64,000 nt of DNA, from NCBI GenBank assembly GCA_030848705.1, contig CM061244.1, positions 112,021,111 to 112,085,110 on the forward strand, written 5' to 3'. Origin of the DNA: Heracleum sosnowskyi. Lineage: Eukaryota; Streptophyta; Magnoliopsida; Apiales; Apiaceae. This document shows positions 12,801-23,690 of the stretch, in pieces (within the stretch, counting starts at the first letter, position 1; the number at the start of each line of letters is the position of its first letter). Position numbers and translations under genes: made by a program. The notes beneath the pieces are model-generated. The model saw only the letters and a program-made list of their open reading frames with translations. It was not told where the DNA came from and searched no databases.

Positions 12801-13169
12801 TTCAGAGTTTGTTACCAAACTTGCTTCATAGATGTTGTTGCGCCTGTGTCCAACTAGAACAACTTTTCCTGTAGATTTGTTGATAACTTCACAGTGTTCA
12901 GTATGAAAATCTACATGATATCCTCTGTCACAGATTTGACTCACAGATAGCAAGTCATGCTTGAGTCCTGGGACAAGAGCTACATTTGTGATGATGACAC
13001 TTCCAAGATTGATATTGCCATATCCCATAGTACGTCCTATGTTGCCATCTCCATAGGAAACTTTTGGGCCAGCCTTCTCCTCATAATCTGATAGCAGGGC
13101 TTTATTACCAGTCATGTGTCCTGAACATCCACTGTCCAAGACTAGGGTGCTTTCCCTTATGCCCTGCAA
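9846..13169 (-). pseudogene. copia-2 pol: protease, integrase, RT, RNase H (damaged)
   Basis: The order is protease (LDSGCSGHMTG near 13130), integrase zinc site (HKKLSHLN...CDSCQKAK) and integrase core (HVDLFGP, RSDNGTEF, PQQNGVVERKN). RT (YDETFAPVARLEAIR, YVDDIIFG near 10780) and copia RNase H (DADFAGC, KHISIRYHFIREH) follow. Breaks: frame changes near 11975 and 11920 before RT, a probable one-base loss near 11090, a TGA at 10530-10532 and a TAA near 10424. The first codon next to the gag stop is TTG, not ATG, so pol would need recoding or splicing even if repaired. It cannot make active enzymes as it stands. Confidence 0.93.
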
Positions 13170-13179
13170 TCACAAACAA

Positions 13180-15513
13180 TTACAAAGAGTTAGATTTAAG
13201 GATCCAGACTTGCTTGGATCCTTTGGCTTTCTTAACATAGTTAGCTTTTGCAGCGGAATTACTATCAACAGAGTTTAAGCTAACAGTATCAGACTTTACA
13301 CTTTCAGAGTTTGCTCTAACCCATTTCAGGTTGGGTTTTAGCTCATAATAGTTGTGATAAATAGCATGATAACTCTTGCACGTATAAATGGAATGCCAAG
13401 TGCTCCCACAGTGTGTGCATAAAGTCTGTGGTCTAACCTTAACATAATCATTCTTTACTCTACACTTGGAGGGTAAAGAATTAATATTTTTGTTCTTCTT
13501 GCAAAACCTGGCAAGATGGTTCGTACTACCACAACTATGACATGTTTTTCTAGGAGCATCAGAATTAGGCAGATAATCATTTCTTTTATTAATGCCTACT
13601 TTTCCATTCCTATTCTTCCTGGACACTTTCTGTTTTTCAACAGACTTTACCTCTCTGATCTTATACTTGAATTGTTTCTCTGTCATTAAACCAACATTCA
13701 CCTGTTTATCACAAGTTTTTACTGATTCTTTAACAGCTTCTGTCACAATCTGATTTTCTGTTCTTGAACCAACATTAACCTGTTTTTCACAAGTTTCAAC
13801 TGGTTCCATAACAGCTTCTTTCACAACTACATATTTTAGCTTACTGGATTCAGAAACAAATTTCACAGGTTTAAGTTGTGGTTTGACTTTAACTTTATCT
13901 TTAAACCTAAGTTCATCTTCCTCACAGTAACCTAAACCTACAGTATCTGTCTGAAAAACCTGATGTGTGTCTTTTCCAGAATTAGTCCAGGTTTTAATCA
14001 CTTTCCTCTCTTTTTCTAAATCAGATTCTATTTGCTTATATCTTTTAAGCAATTCCTGTTCAATATAAACAACATCATCTCTTTCCTTTTGAACTTGTTG
14101 CATATTAACAAGTCTTTCTTCAAGAAATTTATTCCTCTCTTTAAGACCTAGATTCTCAGATTTGATTCTTTCATTCTCTAAAGTCTGATCTCTATAGCTA
14201 ACATGTATGCTTTTAAGATAAATTCTCAATTCAGATATATTATCAGTATCATAAGCATAAGTTGTTAGGGGTACCTTGTTTTCAGATGATTCAGATTCAT
14301 CTTTGACAGTTTCCATGAGAGCATAGTTTACATCCTCATCTGAATCTGAAGTGTCTGCCCAGTCTCTTCCTTTAGTGATGAGTGCTTTTTCCGATTTTCC
14401 TTTCTTGCACTCTGGAGCATAGTGACCCATCTCTTTACACTTGTAGCACTGGATTTCAGACTTGTCTTTCTTCCCAGACTTGGTATCCCTTCCTTCAGAC
14501 TTTCTGAAATTCCTTCTTTCAGAGTTTGAATCTTTCCTTGAGAATCTCTTTCCTTTCTTGAAGTTCTTGAAACCCATCTTCTTGAAAGTCTTCACCATCA
14601 AAGCAGCCATCTGTTTCATTTGTTCTTCATCATCCTCAGATTCAGAAGAAGCATCAGTGTTTGAATCATCATCAGAGTTTGATGACTCACTATCAGATTT
14701 TATGACCAAAGCCTTTCCTTTTGCTTTCTTCTTTGATATTTCTTTCTTCATGAGTTTTTCTTCAACTTTGAGAGCAACAGATTTTGTCTTCTTTCCAGAT
14801 CTTTTGTTTCTTTGTTCTATCTCAAGTTCATGAGTTTTAAGCAATCCATAGATTTCATCAAGATCTGTTTCAGCAAGATCATAATTGTCTCGAATTGTTG
14901 TCGCCTTTAAATCCCATCTTTCAGGTATGGATAAAAGAAACTTGAGATTTGACTCTTCAAGTTCATATTCTTTATCAACCAGAGACAAATCATTCAACAG
15001 TTTACAAAATCTGTCATAAGTATCTGTCAAAGTTTCATCAGATCTAGAGTCAAAATGTTCATACTCCTGTGTTAGAATAGTCTTCCTGTTCTTCTTTATA
15101 ACAGTAGTTCCTTGACACCTGACTTCTAAAGCATCCCAAATTTCTTTGGCAGTTTTGCAGCCAATAACTCTGTTAGACATAACATTATCTAAGGCACTGT
15201 GTAGAAGATGTCTAACCTTTGCATCCTTTGCAATTGATGAGATGTCTTCAGGAGTCATATCTTTCTTTTCCTTCGGAACAGTCATTTGTTCTTGACCAGC
15301 AACTACATGAGTCAGTTTAGTTGGCATATGAGGACCATCATAGATTCTATCAAGGTATTCTGGATCTGTGGCTTCAAGAAACATGGTCATCTTAACCTTC
15401 CATATTGGATATTCCACAGGTTTGAGTATTGGAACCCTGATTGATTCATATCGACTTATAGAAGCAGATTGACCCTTTTGAGCAATAGAACCTTCCTGAG
15501 AGTTTTCAGTCAT
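13180..15513 (-). CDS. copia-2 gag, 777 aa
   Basis: This is the nucleocapsid precursor of the element and is intact. It has an N-terminal gag core (about residues 20-240), an acidic Ser/Asp segment, and a CCHC knuckle CYKCKEMGHYAPEC. A coiled coil (about 430-530) follows, then a basic KNRNGKVGINK motif, a second knuckle-like CHSCGSTNHLARFC, and a third Cys pair CTHCGSTWHSIYTC. The ATG at 15513 lies 50 bases after the PBS. The stop is followed 11 bases later by pol in another frame. Its length and two or three knuckles are typical of the large-gag SIRE-type copias. Confidence 0.9.
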   Translation of the reverse strand: MTENSQEGSIAQKGQSASISRYESIRVPILKPVEYPIWKVKMTMFLEATDPEYLDRIYDGPHMPTKLTHVVAGQEQMTVPKEKKDMTPEDISSIAKDAKVRHLLHSALDNVMSNRVIGCKTAKEIWDALEVRCQGTTVIKKNRKTILTQEYEHFDSRSDETLTDTYDRFCKLLNDLSLVDKEYELEESNLKFLLSIPERWDLKATTIRDNYDLAETDLDEIYGLLKTHELEIEQRNKRSGKKTKSVALKVEEKLMKKEISKKKAKGKALVIKSDSESSNSDDDSNTDASSESEDDEEQMKQMAALMVKTFKKMGFKNFKKGKRFSRKDSNSERRNFRKSEGRDTKSGKKDKSEIQCYKCKEMGHYAPECKKGKSEKALITKGRDWADTSDSDEDVNYALMETVKDESESSENKVPLTTYAYDTDNISELRIYLKSIHVSYRDQTLENERIKSENLGLKERNKFLEERLVNMQQVQKERDDVVYIEQELLKRYKQIESDLEKERKVIKTWTNSGKDTHQVFQTDTVGLGYCEEDELRFKDKVKVKPQLKPVKFVSESSKLKYVVVKEAVMEPVETCEKQVNVGSRTENQIVTEAVKESVKTCDKQVNVGLMTEKQFKYKIREVKSVEKQKVSRKNRNGKVGINKRNDYLPNSDAPRKTCHSCGSTNHLARFCKKNKNINSLPSKCRVKNDYVKVRPQTLCTHCGSTWHSIYTCKSYHAIYHNYYELKPNLKWVRANSESVKSDTVSLNSVDSNSAAKANYVKKAKGSKQVWILKSNSL

Positions 15514-15562
15514 GATTATACTTGTGTTTTAGATCAGTAAACTGTATATATTAAACAGCCTT

Positions 15563-15575
15563 GGCTCTGATACCA
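15563..15575 (-). promoter_or_regulatory. copia-2 primer binding site (initiator Met tRNA)
   Basis: The minus strand reads TGGTATCAGAGCC, two bases inside the 5' LTR. This is the usual complement of the plant initiator tRNA-Met 3' end used by copia elements. Confidence 0.93.
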
Positions 15576-15577
15576 AT

Positions 15578-16071
15578 TGTTAGGCCGAATACACAATATA
15601 TAATCAATATATGTATGAGAGTAACAATCAAGAACACTGTTTATGAACAATAAACTGAATTATATTAAATAACTCTTCTCTCAGTGATGTAAAATATCAC
15701 AGAGAGATGCTAGGTTACAAGAATAATGTATTCAGTATTCGCATCCCTTTTAGGGTTAACCTATCTGTGTTTATATAGTACACAGCTACATAGAATCAAT
15801 CTCTAATTGATATTCCTACAAATTAGCTATACAATTTATATCAAATTAGGATTGCTTCTGTCTTCTGTTCCGTTTTCTTATCTGTCTCAATATATCTTGC
15901 TTCTTTCCATCTTCAAGATATATTGCTTCTAGAATCTTCATATTAGCACCGACAGCTTCAGTAAACTTTCACCTCGTCAGACTTTAACAAACTCTGACGG
16001 CTTCTAGTAAACTCTGATGAGTACCTGTTGCTTAAACACTGATAAACAATCATCATCAATTATATCTAACA
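15578..16071 (-). repeat. copia-2 5' LTR
   Basis: This 494 bp copy has the same ends as 4425-4919. The differences seen by eye are a handful of substitutions (for example CTATCTGTG against CTATCCGTG) and one small indel at TCTGACGG against TCTGACTGG. Confidence 0.93.
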
Positions 16072-17092
16072 TATTCCTTGATGTAGATGCTCCCCTGGAT
16101 TGGTGTTATCTTGATTTGAAGAATTTGCTTCAGATGAAGCTCCCCCTGAATTATTTCTATCTCCTCCTGATGAATTATCAGGATCATCACTTGAATCAGT
16201 ATCTGAAGAATTCTGTCCTGATGGTTGAGTTGACTCAGAATTAGTAGTAGAATGTTGTTGCTCCCCCTCAACATTAGCACTACTAGTTGTATTACTATCG
16301 TTTTCATCATCAGAATTAACATTTGAAGTGTCATCAGGATTTGATGTGTCATCAGGATTTGGTGACTCATCAGGATCTGATGAACTGTCAGGATCTGATT
16401 CACGTTCTTCAGGTTCCTTGGTAGCTTCATTTTCAAAAATCAATCTATCATGTGAGTCTTCATTTAATCCAATTATCTTCTTATCATCAAAAGATACATG
16501 AATTGACTCAATGACAGTTCTTGTTCTCAAGTTAAAAACTCTAAAGGCTCTTGATGCAGGATAGCCTATGAAAATTCCCTCATCAGCCTTTGTTTCAAAC
16601 TTTCCAAGCTGTTCAAGATGAGTTCTAAGAACAAAACATTTACAGCCAAACACATGCAGATGCTTCAAACTTGGTTTCTTCTCCTTGAGAGATTGATAAG
16701 GAGTAACACCATGTCTGTTTATCAATGTGAGATTTTGTGTATAGCATGTTGTGTTGACTGCTTCTGCCCAGAAATATGTTGGTAACTTAGCTTCTTCCAA
16801 CATAGTTCTGCCAGCTTCAATAAGAGTTCTATTTTTCCTTTCAACTACTCCATTTTGCTGAGGTGTGCCAGGAGCAGAGAATTGTTGAATTATTCCTTTA
16901 TGTTTGCAGAATTATTCCATTTTTGAATTCTTGAACTCAGTACCATTATCACTTCTCAGAATCTTGACTTTGTACTTTGTGGTTGTCTCAATCATTCTCA
17001 CATGATCCAACATTATTTCAGGAGTTTCATCTTTTCTGTGCAGAAAATACACCCAGGTGAATCTAGAATAGTCATCAACAATTACAAGAGTG
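16072..17092 (-). pseudogene. copia-3 integrase and linker fragment
   Basis: The minus strand encodes the integrase core (TLVIVDDYSRFTWVYF, RSDNGTEF) and the conserved post-integrase segment (LPTYFWAEAVNTTC, FGCKCFVLRTH, GIFIGYP, FDDKKI). A repetitive Asp/Pro/Ser linker (SDPDSSSDPDESPNPDD) follows. The frame is broken near 16912, where a codon for Phe or Cys has become a stop in KHKGI..., and the sequence ends abruptly at about 17092 inside integrase. It joins 4424 across copia-2. The linker DNA carries four ATCAGGA copies at 16331-16401. Confidence 0.88.
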
Positions 17093-17664
17093 TACCTGTA
17101 AAGCATAATGTAACATAAGATGTAAAAGAGATAACTACAACTCAACAAAGGACAAGACATACAATAATATTGACAGAAGCACAGGAATCCAGAATCAAAG
17201 AAGAAAAGGTAAACTCAAAGAATCAAAATACGTTATGTATTCTTGAAGTCCGTAAACAGGTCACGGAAAGAAGTTCATGAAAATGTTCAAGCCTCAGTGA
17301 CAGCAAAAGAAACAAGACTTTCAAGACGACAGAAGTATGTGAATGATTTAGGGTTAAGTACCACGGGATTCCAGTGATTTAAATGAAGCAACCAGAACGA
17401 CAAAGGACTTATCAGCATCATTGAATTGAAGACATAAAAGAAGAATTGATCAAGTGTTACTCATCTGTGAACCAGACCAGTTGCACTAGGTGACGGCACT
17501 AAGAAGATCAATTTGTTTTATCGTCTCAGAAGAAATTGATACAGTCTAAAACTGAAACACCCTGAAGCTCAGAAGATTAAGTAAAAAGATCAAGTCAAAG
17601 AAAATGGCTCGATGGTTTTTCTATTTAGAAAACCATCGAATATGATTCAAGAATTCTATCTTAA
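17093..17664. other. Unassigned sequence between copia-3 and LINE
   Basis: There is no ORF of note and no match to the other elements here that I can see. A perfect-looking hairpin, TCGATGGTTTT / AAAACCATCGA, lies at about 17609-17640. It may be part of a further unrecognised repeat. Confidence 0.4.
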
Positions 17665-18795
17665 GATGCATAGCAAAAGTGGCTGTTTTGACCTCTTCAT
17701 GTCTCACTAGCATCAAAAGGGCTTGTTTTTGTTCCATCGTTACCTGCTGAAACACAATTCTTTTTGATAGACTTTCATCCATCCTTGATGCACAGAAGAT
17801 GTTATGAAAGTAGTCTGTAATAAGCCCCTGAATGTCATCCTCTGTTGTCTTCCACTCACCCGAATCATCCTATAAACGTTTGATTTTATTTTGTTCCTTT
17901 CTCATCGATGCATACTTGTGAAAGAACCTGCTATTTTTATCTCCATCGCGTAGCCAGAATTGTTTCGCCCGTTGTCTCCAAAATATCCCTTTCTTCTCAA
18001 GTAATCTTAAATATTGCCACCGTGCCTCTCCATACTTTCTAACTCCAACTTCATCCCTTCTAGTTCGAAGATTCCTCATATCAGCTTTAAGCTTAGCCAA
18101 CTTGAGTTTCAATTCCTTAACCAAATTTCCCCCCCACTCTTCCAATCTAGCACAGCAGCGCACCATCTTACTTAAGATATTAGTAGCATCTCCTTGATTC
18201 CAGCTTGATTCAACAATATTTCTACACTCACTCTCCTTGATCCACATGTTTTCGAAACGAAATCTGCTTTGTTTTTTAACATAGACCTGGCGATTTAATT
18301 GTAAAAATAGAGGAAGATGATCAGATGTAGAGACCTCCAGGACCTGAACCTCTGACGATGGAAACATTTCACACCAATTTTTCGTGGCCAAACCTCGGTT
18401 CAGTCTCTCTTGAATCCATCTCTCCGTCCCCCTAGCCCTCTCCCATGTATACCTATCTACTGTGAAACCTAAATCTTCCAGCCCACATTCGCTTATGGTT
18501 TCTGCAAAACCATTTAACAAAGCTTTTGGTTGTCGTTGCCCTCCCCGTTTTTCATCCATAGAACTCATGTCATTAAAATCTCCAATAACGCACCAGGGTA
18601 GATTCGATACAGTTGATAAACCCCTGTGCACATTCCAAGAATCTACTCGTCTGCTTCGTTCTGGAAAGCCATAGAAGCCCGTATATCGCTCCATTTTTCC
18701 ATGTTTTCCCGATGACATTCAAAGTCGATGAAATTACTACAACTCCCCGGAATATTAACACCTCCCTCTGTTTTCCAAAACAACACGAGGCCTCC
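17665..18795 (-). pseudogene. LINE ORF2 fragment: endonuclease to pre-RT
   Basis: The minus strand reads as the second half of a plant L1-type apurinic endonuclease. CVIGDFNDM, then a TSDHLPLFLQL motif with the catalytic SDH, is followed by the long helical linker (EARWQYLRLLEKKGIFWRQRAKQFWLRDGDKNSRFFH) that precedes reverse transcriptase. A stop occurs after NKIKRL at 17870. The frame also shifts near 18640-18720, where the text before DSWNVHRG reads in a neighbouring frame. RT and everything after it are missing. The 5' part continues at 23450 beyond the solo LTR. Confidence 0.85.
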
Positions 18796-19295
18796 ACCAT
18801 TGTAATAGCCCCAAATTTTGGACTTAGTTAAAAAAATGTTGATGAATAATGAATTTGATGATGAAAAATATTTTCAGACCACACTATATGGAAGACATGG
18901 AATGAATGTTTCAAAGTTATATTAGTGATGTATAAGGAGAATAAGTGAATGTAAACGCGATCAGAATCAGAAGATTTCCATTCGAGTTTTAAATCACTAT
19001 TCACTGGACAATTAAGGATGTATTGATTTGACCGTTTTGAGAAAGTATGTCGAATGAGAAATCCATGATCATATCTTAAACCAAGGTGAGAAATCTAGGA
19101 TCATATATTAAACCAAGGAAATGGAAAGATCAAGGAAGTATCTCCTAACATTGGTACAGAGAAATGTTTTCAAAATCACTTGAACCTATCGCGAAACAGA
19201 AGCGTAACGAATTATGGATTAAACCCTAACCGAAGGGGGAGTATCATATAAGATCATCAAGTGCAACATATAAAAGGATTTATGATACAAATTAT

Positions 19296-20080
19296 AACCC
19301 TAATGAGAGTCGTCTGAGCCGCCTCCTCCCCCAATCGCCTCTCTCCTCTCTCTTCCCTCCGCCTCTCTCCTCCTTCCTCCCTCATTTTCTTCCGATCTTG
19401 TTTTTTCAGATTCAATAAAATCGATTAGCTTTGCTTTTGTCTCGCTTTATGCGTGTTTTGTTTTTTGTCTCACTTTATGTGTGTTTTGTTTTCGTCTCGC
19501 TTTATGCGTGTTTTCTCGCTTTATGCGAGTTTGTGTGTTATCAATGAGAATGATTTGGATGGGGTTTTGGGAGATCTGGATTACCACATCAGTTATACTT
19601 TCGGCATGTCTATAGCTGGATTCTGGCACGTAGATAGCTGGGGTATGATTGGAACTTTCGGCATGTCTATAGCTGGATCCCGGCATGTAGATAGCTGGGG
19701 TATGCTTGGAATGGTTGTGACCGCATGTGCTCACCTTTCACAAATTATAATTGTTCATTATTCGAGGACTATTGTTCCTCATTGCTTAGTTTTTGTAACT
19801 GAGTCGCCTGAACACCGCAACAGCCATGGAACTATTGTGAAGGTCAATTGTGAAGCTACCATTTTCGGGACCGATGCTGGCTGGATTACTCGAGAAGCCT
19901 TTGTATTCATTTTCAATTTCAAGAATCCATGGATTCAGTGTGTTAAGCAGTCTGGAAACAATGCGACTATTTGTTTAGCTCGCTTTATTGTTTATCAACC
20001 TGATTGCATTGTCAGTTGGGGATTTGTCCCGGCTAGACTTGTTTTAATTTAATGATATGAATTTGCATTTTGTCAAAAAA
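19296..20080 (+). mobile_element. 785 bp non-autonomous retroposon with 14 bp target duplication
   Basis: The insert is flanked by identical ATGATACAAATTAT copies at 19282-19295 and 20081-20094 and ends in TGTCAAAAAA, a short poly(A) tail. The duplication length and the tail indicate L1-type retroposition. The 5' part is C/T-rich, followed by four copies of a CTCGCTTTATGCGTGTTT unit (19441-19540) and two copies of a 57 bp unit (19601-19714). The last part is open for 199 codons, and its end (ICLARFIVYQPDCIVSWGFVP) resembles the C-terminus of LINE RNase H domains. It looks like a deletion derivative keeping the two ends of a LINE. Whether the ORF is translated is unknown. Confidence 0.8.
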
Positions 20081-21580
20081 ATGATACAAATTATGACATA
20101 AGCATGATGCAGGAGGATGACATAGGTGTGACAAGGTGATGACAAGGTGATGAATCACCACCTTGTCACCACTTTCACCACAAACCACAACAAGTTGACA
20201 TGTGGCAAGGGGGTGACTAAACTAAAACATAACCACACAAATTGGATGCATCCATTTAGCATCATTTTGACAAAAGAAAAGAAAAGAAAAATCAAGCAAA
20301 TATTCATCTTCCCCATTTTCTTCCAAATTCTGCCCAGCATGAGCAAGGAGCAAAGAAAAATTCATAACTCCAAATCTACTCGTCCTAAAATCGCCAAATT
20401 TGGACCATATCTCCCTCAATATATAAACAAGTTACGTTAAAAATTTCATGGCCATCAAAGAAGTGTAGCATGGTCAAATATTGGATCAAAGTTGAGGAAT
20501 GAATAGTGATTTCGAAAATACTAACTTGTGTTCTTGATTTTGTTCTTGAAGATTAAGCTAGTTAAGGATGTTTAAAGCTCAAGAAAGGATAGTTAAGCCA
20601 TTGTTAGTGTCTCTAAGGCAGCAAGGAAGGTATAAACCCTCTCACACTTTTACTTATACTTTGATATTAGTGATTTAAATGATAGTGATTAAGGATAGTG
20701 TGATGTAGAAGTGTTTTGCATGATATGTATGATGTTTAGTGGATTAAATGATGGTTGAACTTGTGATTAATGTGATGAGATTGTTTATACAGAAATAAGT
20801 TTGTATTGGATGAGATCCTTGAGTTGTGATTGTTTGGTTGTGGATTGGTGAATTGATTAGAGTGTTTTAAACACGGGAATCACGATTAAGCGTCGTTACC
20901 ATGTCAGATTTCACTTAGGAAGTTTGGAAAGAGACCACGGTTACCTTAAAGACATAACCATAAGGCTTTCTGACCATAATCATGTAGACTATGTTTTGTA
21001 GTTTGTTTTAGCGAAAGAATCGTATCGTTTCGATTTACGGTTTAGGAGAAACATCCGTTTTAGTGAAAGCGGTTTCAGATAACTAAGTAGTTCACTACAT
21101 GAACTTTGAGATTGTGATCAAACCCTTTAAAAATGGAATTGGGTCGAGATATTAAAATGGATACTAGCATGGATAGTCAGGAAAGGAACCTAGGGGGTTT
21201 CGTGTTAAAAAGATAAGTTTTCGATTTTATAAAAATGCGGGAACAAAAGTTGCTCGAGTAAAATACCCTTAGGGGATGGTTAAAAACAATGAGTTATCAA
21301 TAGTAAAGTACTTGGGTTTTGAGAATAGATTTCCACCCAAACTTTTGACTTAAGAGTTTACGGAATGTCATGAGGTTATAAGTGACCAAGAGCGAGACAT
21401 TTGATGTTCGTTAATAGAACGTTAGTGCTTAAGTTAAATGCACTTTAATTGATTAAGCCGGGGGACTGATCGAGTATTTCCTTGTTTATAGATTTTCCGG
21501 CAAGTTCTCGAACCCATAACAACCAAGGACCCGAGGCAAGTTTTCTCATCCCATGCTGTTTTCCATTACTTATATTGATA

Positions 21581-21830
21581 TGCATATGATATTATATCAT
21601 GCATGCTTTCAAATCTTACATCGTATATAGATGTAACAGTATTAAAAATGTTGAGATGTAGTATATGCATATGATATTATATCATGCATGCTTTCAAACC
21701 TTACATCGTATATAGATGTAATGGTAATAACAATGTTGAGATATAGTATATGCATATGATAGATGCATGTCAGTTTTCAAACCCTACATCATATAAGTGA
21801 TGTTGTTGTGATATATTCTGCTTTAATGCT
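21581..21830. repeat. 85 bp tandem repeat in the solo LTR
   Basis: Units begin TGCATATGATATTAT at 21581 and 21666, with a partial third at 21751. Each contains a CATCGTATATAGATG palindrome. Confidence 0.85.
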
Positions 21831-22140
21831 GTGAAAATATTTATAAACTGTTTACGCTTTTGATAGAGAGCTTTATAAGATATAAGGGTTTATATGCTAT
21901 GTAAATATTAGATATAAACCGAGGTGTTATAGAGGCTCTAAGGGTAGAGCGCTCGTACGATGATTTTAAAACTTAGACCGGGAGTCAAATTAGTATTTTG
22001 TCTGGATTATACTGTCAGAAGCTGGAGGGTTCCAGGGACAGTTATATTTTAAAATGTTGATTAAATATTCCAATATATATTATTGGATATTTAATGTGAG
22101 ATATTTAAATAATATTATTAAAAATATTATTTTGAATATT

Positions 22141-22310
22141 TATTTAATTAAGTGAATATTATTATGAATATTCACTTAAGTGGAATCTTATTGAATGATA
22201 ATTCAATATTTATTATTTTGATATTTATTTAATTAAGTGAATATTAATTTGAATTTTCACTTAAGTGGAATTATATTGAATCATAATTCAATATTTATTA
22301 TTTGAATATT
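22141..22310. repeat. 85 bp direct repeat of AT-rich palindromic sequence
   Basis: TATTTAATTAAGTGAATATT at 22141 recurs at 22226. Both are followed by CACTTAAGTGGAAT, so each unit can fold on AAGTGAATATT/AATATTCACTT. Confidence 0.75.
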
Positions 22311-23449
22311 TATTAAATATTCCCAAAAATGATTTAAAAATCATAGAACCTTGTTATATTATTATTTAAGGTTCTAGTATTTACGCAAATATTTTCTGAT
22401 CTCAAAAAGGATTTATGAGAAAATAGTAGGGGTTCCCAACTACTTTAATTATTTATCTCGAATGATGGTTTGATTTGAACTTATCAAAAACTGGGAATCC
22501 ATCTCAGGAAGTGAAGATATGATTTCACTTGCCTCTTTCATTAAAAGTGATTATTTTTTCGAGTTCTGATTTATCAGAACTAAAGGTATTTTACAAAACT
22601 CCCGGGTCGTAATTTCAAAATATGTGGTAATCATTCGTAGTTTCATTGACTGATGTCAACCCACACTGTGACTTACTCCCTTCAAATACTCTGGAGTAAG
22701 GAATCTGAATTGTTGCAAAGTTTTGAGAAGTATTTGTACTTGGGGAATCAGGATTAAAATCCGATTCCCGTTTCATTGATTTTTATCCGGGACTAGGAGT
22801 AAACGTGAGGGAGGCTGTTGGACAGTACCTCTGATTATAGCGTACGAGGCTGTTGGGCAGTCCAGCACTTATCTCGCGTAAGAGGCTGCGGGACAGTCCA
22901 GCAGATACAAAGCCCATATGCGGCTGGGGTGATAATCGTGTTAAGATGTCGTCCATCTACTAGTAGAAAAGTGTGAGTACGATACAACGACTGATCATCG
23001 TTTATTGTGGCGTGCTCCGGAAAAAGGTCCATTCCCTCCAATTGGAGTTGTGCTGCACATTGTAACGAAAGCCTAGGTGCTGAGTTATTGATAATGTGGC
23101 AGTGATGAGTAATGATGTTCCTCATACAATAGAGGTACTATATGGCCTGTTTTGACGAAAATAATATCTAAACATATCGTTCTGTATAGAACGGTGAGGT
23201 CTATGATTTTAACTTCAGGTAGAGGTTGTAAATGATAGATGAGATCCTGGATAGTACATTTGATTGTAATAACAAATGTTAGTTATTGTTGCTCATTTCC
23301 AAGGCTATAACTTGTGTGTGTGTGTGCGTAAGTGATTGGGGTCTTTGGAGTTGTATTATTAGAATGTTGTAAGTAATGCAGGTATTGTATAATTGATGGA
23401 GCGTGACAACCCAGATTCCTGACCCCGGATCTGGGGGTGTTACAACCAT

Positions 23450-23690
23450 GACCTTCAGAATCAACAACAAAATATTTTGAAAAACCTAATCTTTTACAGA
23501 CTACTTCTACTTTATTCGACTTGACTAATGTTTCACTCAAAAATATAATGCTAGGCCGCAGCTGACTATTGATTTCATTAAGAAATCGAACTGTTCGTGG
23601 GTTGGCCAGCCCACAACAGTTCCACGCTAATAAATTAAAGTAAGTACATTGTAACAGATAAAAAAATGTGCAACCATACCTAGAAAAAAA
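23450..23690 (-). pseudogene. LINE ORF2 fragment: endonuclease N-terminus
   Basis: The minus strand encodes LLAWNCCGLANPRTVRFLNE...PSIIFLSETL...YFVVDSEGHG, the start of a plant LINE endonuclease domain with its conserved Asn (AWNC) and Glu (SET). It stops at the solo LTR and continues at 18795. No ORF1 is present upstream, so the copy is probably 5' truncated near 23690. Confidence 0.85.

Larger units (their letters stand above)
4425..16071 (-). mobile_element. copia-2: complete 11.6 kb Ty1/copia element with third ORF
   Basis: On the minus strand the order is 5' LTR (15578-16071), PBS, gag, protease-integrase, RT-RNase H, spacer, third ORF, PPT, 3' LTR (4425-4919). The flanks are CATTC (4420-4424) and TATTC (16072-16076), a 5 bp duplication with one change. 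Both flanks are copia-3 pol text, so the element sits inside copia-3. By eye the LTRs differ at about nine positions in roughly 495, which points to a fairly recent insertion. Pol has several breaks and the third ORF two, so it is not autonomous now. The two-knuckle gag, initiator-Met PBS and extra 3' ORF fit the SIRE/Maximus group; that placement is inferred. Confidence 0.93.
18801..23444 (-). mobile_element. 4.6 kb solo LTR inside the LINE
   Basis: The ends on the + strand are TGTAATAGCCCCAAATTTTG and ATCTGGGGGTGTTACA. On the minus strand the element therefore starts TGTAACACCCCCAGATC, a start I associate with Del/Tekay-type gypsy LTRs. It is flanked by perfect ACCAT duplications at 18796-18800 and 23445-23449. 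Removing it rejoins the LINE frame at EGHG/GGLVLFW. There is no PBS, PPT, gag or pol and no internal copy of the ends, so it is a solo LTR. Subtracting the retroposon at 19296-20080 and its duplicated site gives about 3.85 kb. Confidence 0.88.

Noticed and set aside
23305..23325. GT microsatellite as regulatory site
   Set aside because: A short simple repeat in a solo LTR, no further support.
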